NCBI GenBank assembly: GCA_030597645.1 | Contig: JAUVRN010000110.1 | Location: 1 to 6,726, forward strand | DNA from: Candidatus Zixiibacteriota bacterium | GTDB taxonomy: Bacteria; Zixibacteria; MSB-5A5; JAUVRN01 | DNA length: 6,726 bases | Reading direction: 5' to 3' | Shown: positions 6,243 to 6,726 of the stretch, piece after piece | Position numbering within the stretch: the stretch's first letter is position 1 | Layout: each line of letters starts with the position of its first letter | The notes under the pieces: generated by a model | The model's database searches: none | The model's input: only the letters and a program-made list of their open reading frames with translations | What the model was told of the DNA's origin: nothing | Program-made: the position numbers and the translations under genes

Positions 6243-6726
6243 ATGGATGCTACTACGGAATATCTTCGTCGCATCGTGGCGTTTGCACTGGCTGAAGACG
6301 TCGGTTCCGGGGACGTCACCAGCCGTGCGACTATACCGGCCGGGCAGCGCGGCACCGCGCGTATCGAGACACGTCAAAGCGGCATACTGTCGGGGCGCGA
6401 GGTGGTGGATGCCGTGTTCGCCGAAATCGATGACCGCGTCCACGTCGAATGGAAAGCGGAGGATGGTGACCGGCTCGGCGCTGATCAGAGCGTGGCCACG
6501 TTGAGCGGCAAGTTCGCATCCCTGGTCACGGGAGAGCGCGTGGCCCTCAATTTCCTTTCGCACATGTCGGGGATCGCCACGCTGACGCGCAGGTTCGTGG
6601 AGGCCACAAACGGGCACCAGGCCCGGATTCTGGACACGCGCAAGACGACGCCCGGCCTGCGTCACCTGGAGAAGTACGCGGTCCGGTGTGGCGGCGGCGA
6701 GAATCACCGAGTCGGGCTGTACGACA
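6243..6726 (+). CDS. nadC: Nicotinate-nucleotide (quinolinate) pyrophosphorylase, 5' part
   Basis: NadC converts quinolinate and PRPP to nicotinate mononucleotide with loss of CO2 and pyrophosphate, the last step of the de novo branch feeding NAD, in the cytoplasm. The window holds the first 161 codons of a gene that normally has about 280. Seen are the N-terminal ALAEDVGSGDVTS (15-27), GERVALNFLSHMSGIATLT (97-115), LDTRKTTPGLRHLEKYAVR (130-148) and GGGENHRVGLYD (150-161). R99, R133, K134, H155 and R156 correspond to the substrate-binding residues known in the M. tuberculosis enzyme. The ATG at 6243 is chosen because NadC proteins begin a few residues before the EDVGSGDVT motif. No ribosome binding site precedes it; the transcript may be leaderless. 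It is divergent from the kinase gene, 141 bases apart. nadA and nadB are not in the window. Confidence 0.96.
   Translation, partial: MDATTEYLRRIVAFALAEDVGSGDVTSRATIPAGQRGTARIETRQSGILSGREVVDAVFAEIDDRVHVEWKAEDGDRLGADQSVATLSGKFASLVTGERVALNFLSHMSGIATLTRRFVEATNGHQARILDTRKTTPGLRHLEKYAVRCGGGENHRVGLYD

Noticed and set aside
6102..6707. Minus-strand open frame extending the kinase by about 200 residues upstream
   Set aside because: It runs antisense through the strongly conserved nadC coding region, its translation has no recognisable domain, and it would span the promoter-like region. The GTG at 6101 with GAGGG before it is a better start.

Overview
The window is a GC-rich bacterial chromosomal segment with tightly packed genes and no sign of phage, transposon, CRISPR, tRNA or rRNA. 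It carries conserved housekeeping genes plus one two-component signalling pair. The organism cannot be named safely. A YbbR-domain gene fused by overlap to tsaD, then purM of a divergent type, and a kinase/receiver pair of a style common in Deltaproteobacteria-like and Gemmatimonadota-like genomes, suggest a GC-rich environmental Gram-negative lineage. That placement is inference only.

Positions 2-4051, plus strand: the 3' end of a YbbR-domain protein gene, tsaD (tRNA t6A synthesis), purM (purine synthesis) and rmuC (DNA-recombination-associated, membrane-anchored nuclease-fold protein). The first two genes overlap by 4 bases, tsaD and purM are 6 bases apart, and purM and rmuC 25 bases apart. 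The four could be one transcript, although purM has no clear ribosome binding site and has promoter-like boxes just upstream of it.

Positions 4085-6101, minus strand: a soluble GAF-containing sensor histidine kinase with an N-terminal cysteine cluster. A single-domain response regulator follows, and its start lies inside the 3' end of the kinase gene (29-base overlap). The pair faces rmuC tail to tail across 33 bases. The kinase has all catalytic boxes and the receiver has all phosphorylation residues, but the receiver has no output domain, so its downstream target is not in this window.

Positions 6102-6242: a divergent intergenic region of 141 bases with a credible minus-strand promoter for the kinase. 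It also has two inverted repeats, one followed by a T-tract and one lying just upstream of nadC.

Positions 6243-6726, plus strand: the first 161 codons of nadC (quinolinate phosphoribosyltransferase, NAD synthesis), cut by the window end.

I found no clearly new multi-gene system. The points most worth a second look are the kinase's N-terminal cysteine module, the altered motifs in PurM, and the dyads in the kinase/nadC intergenic region.
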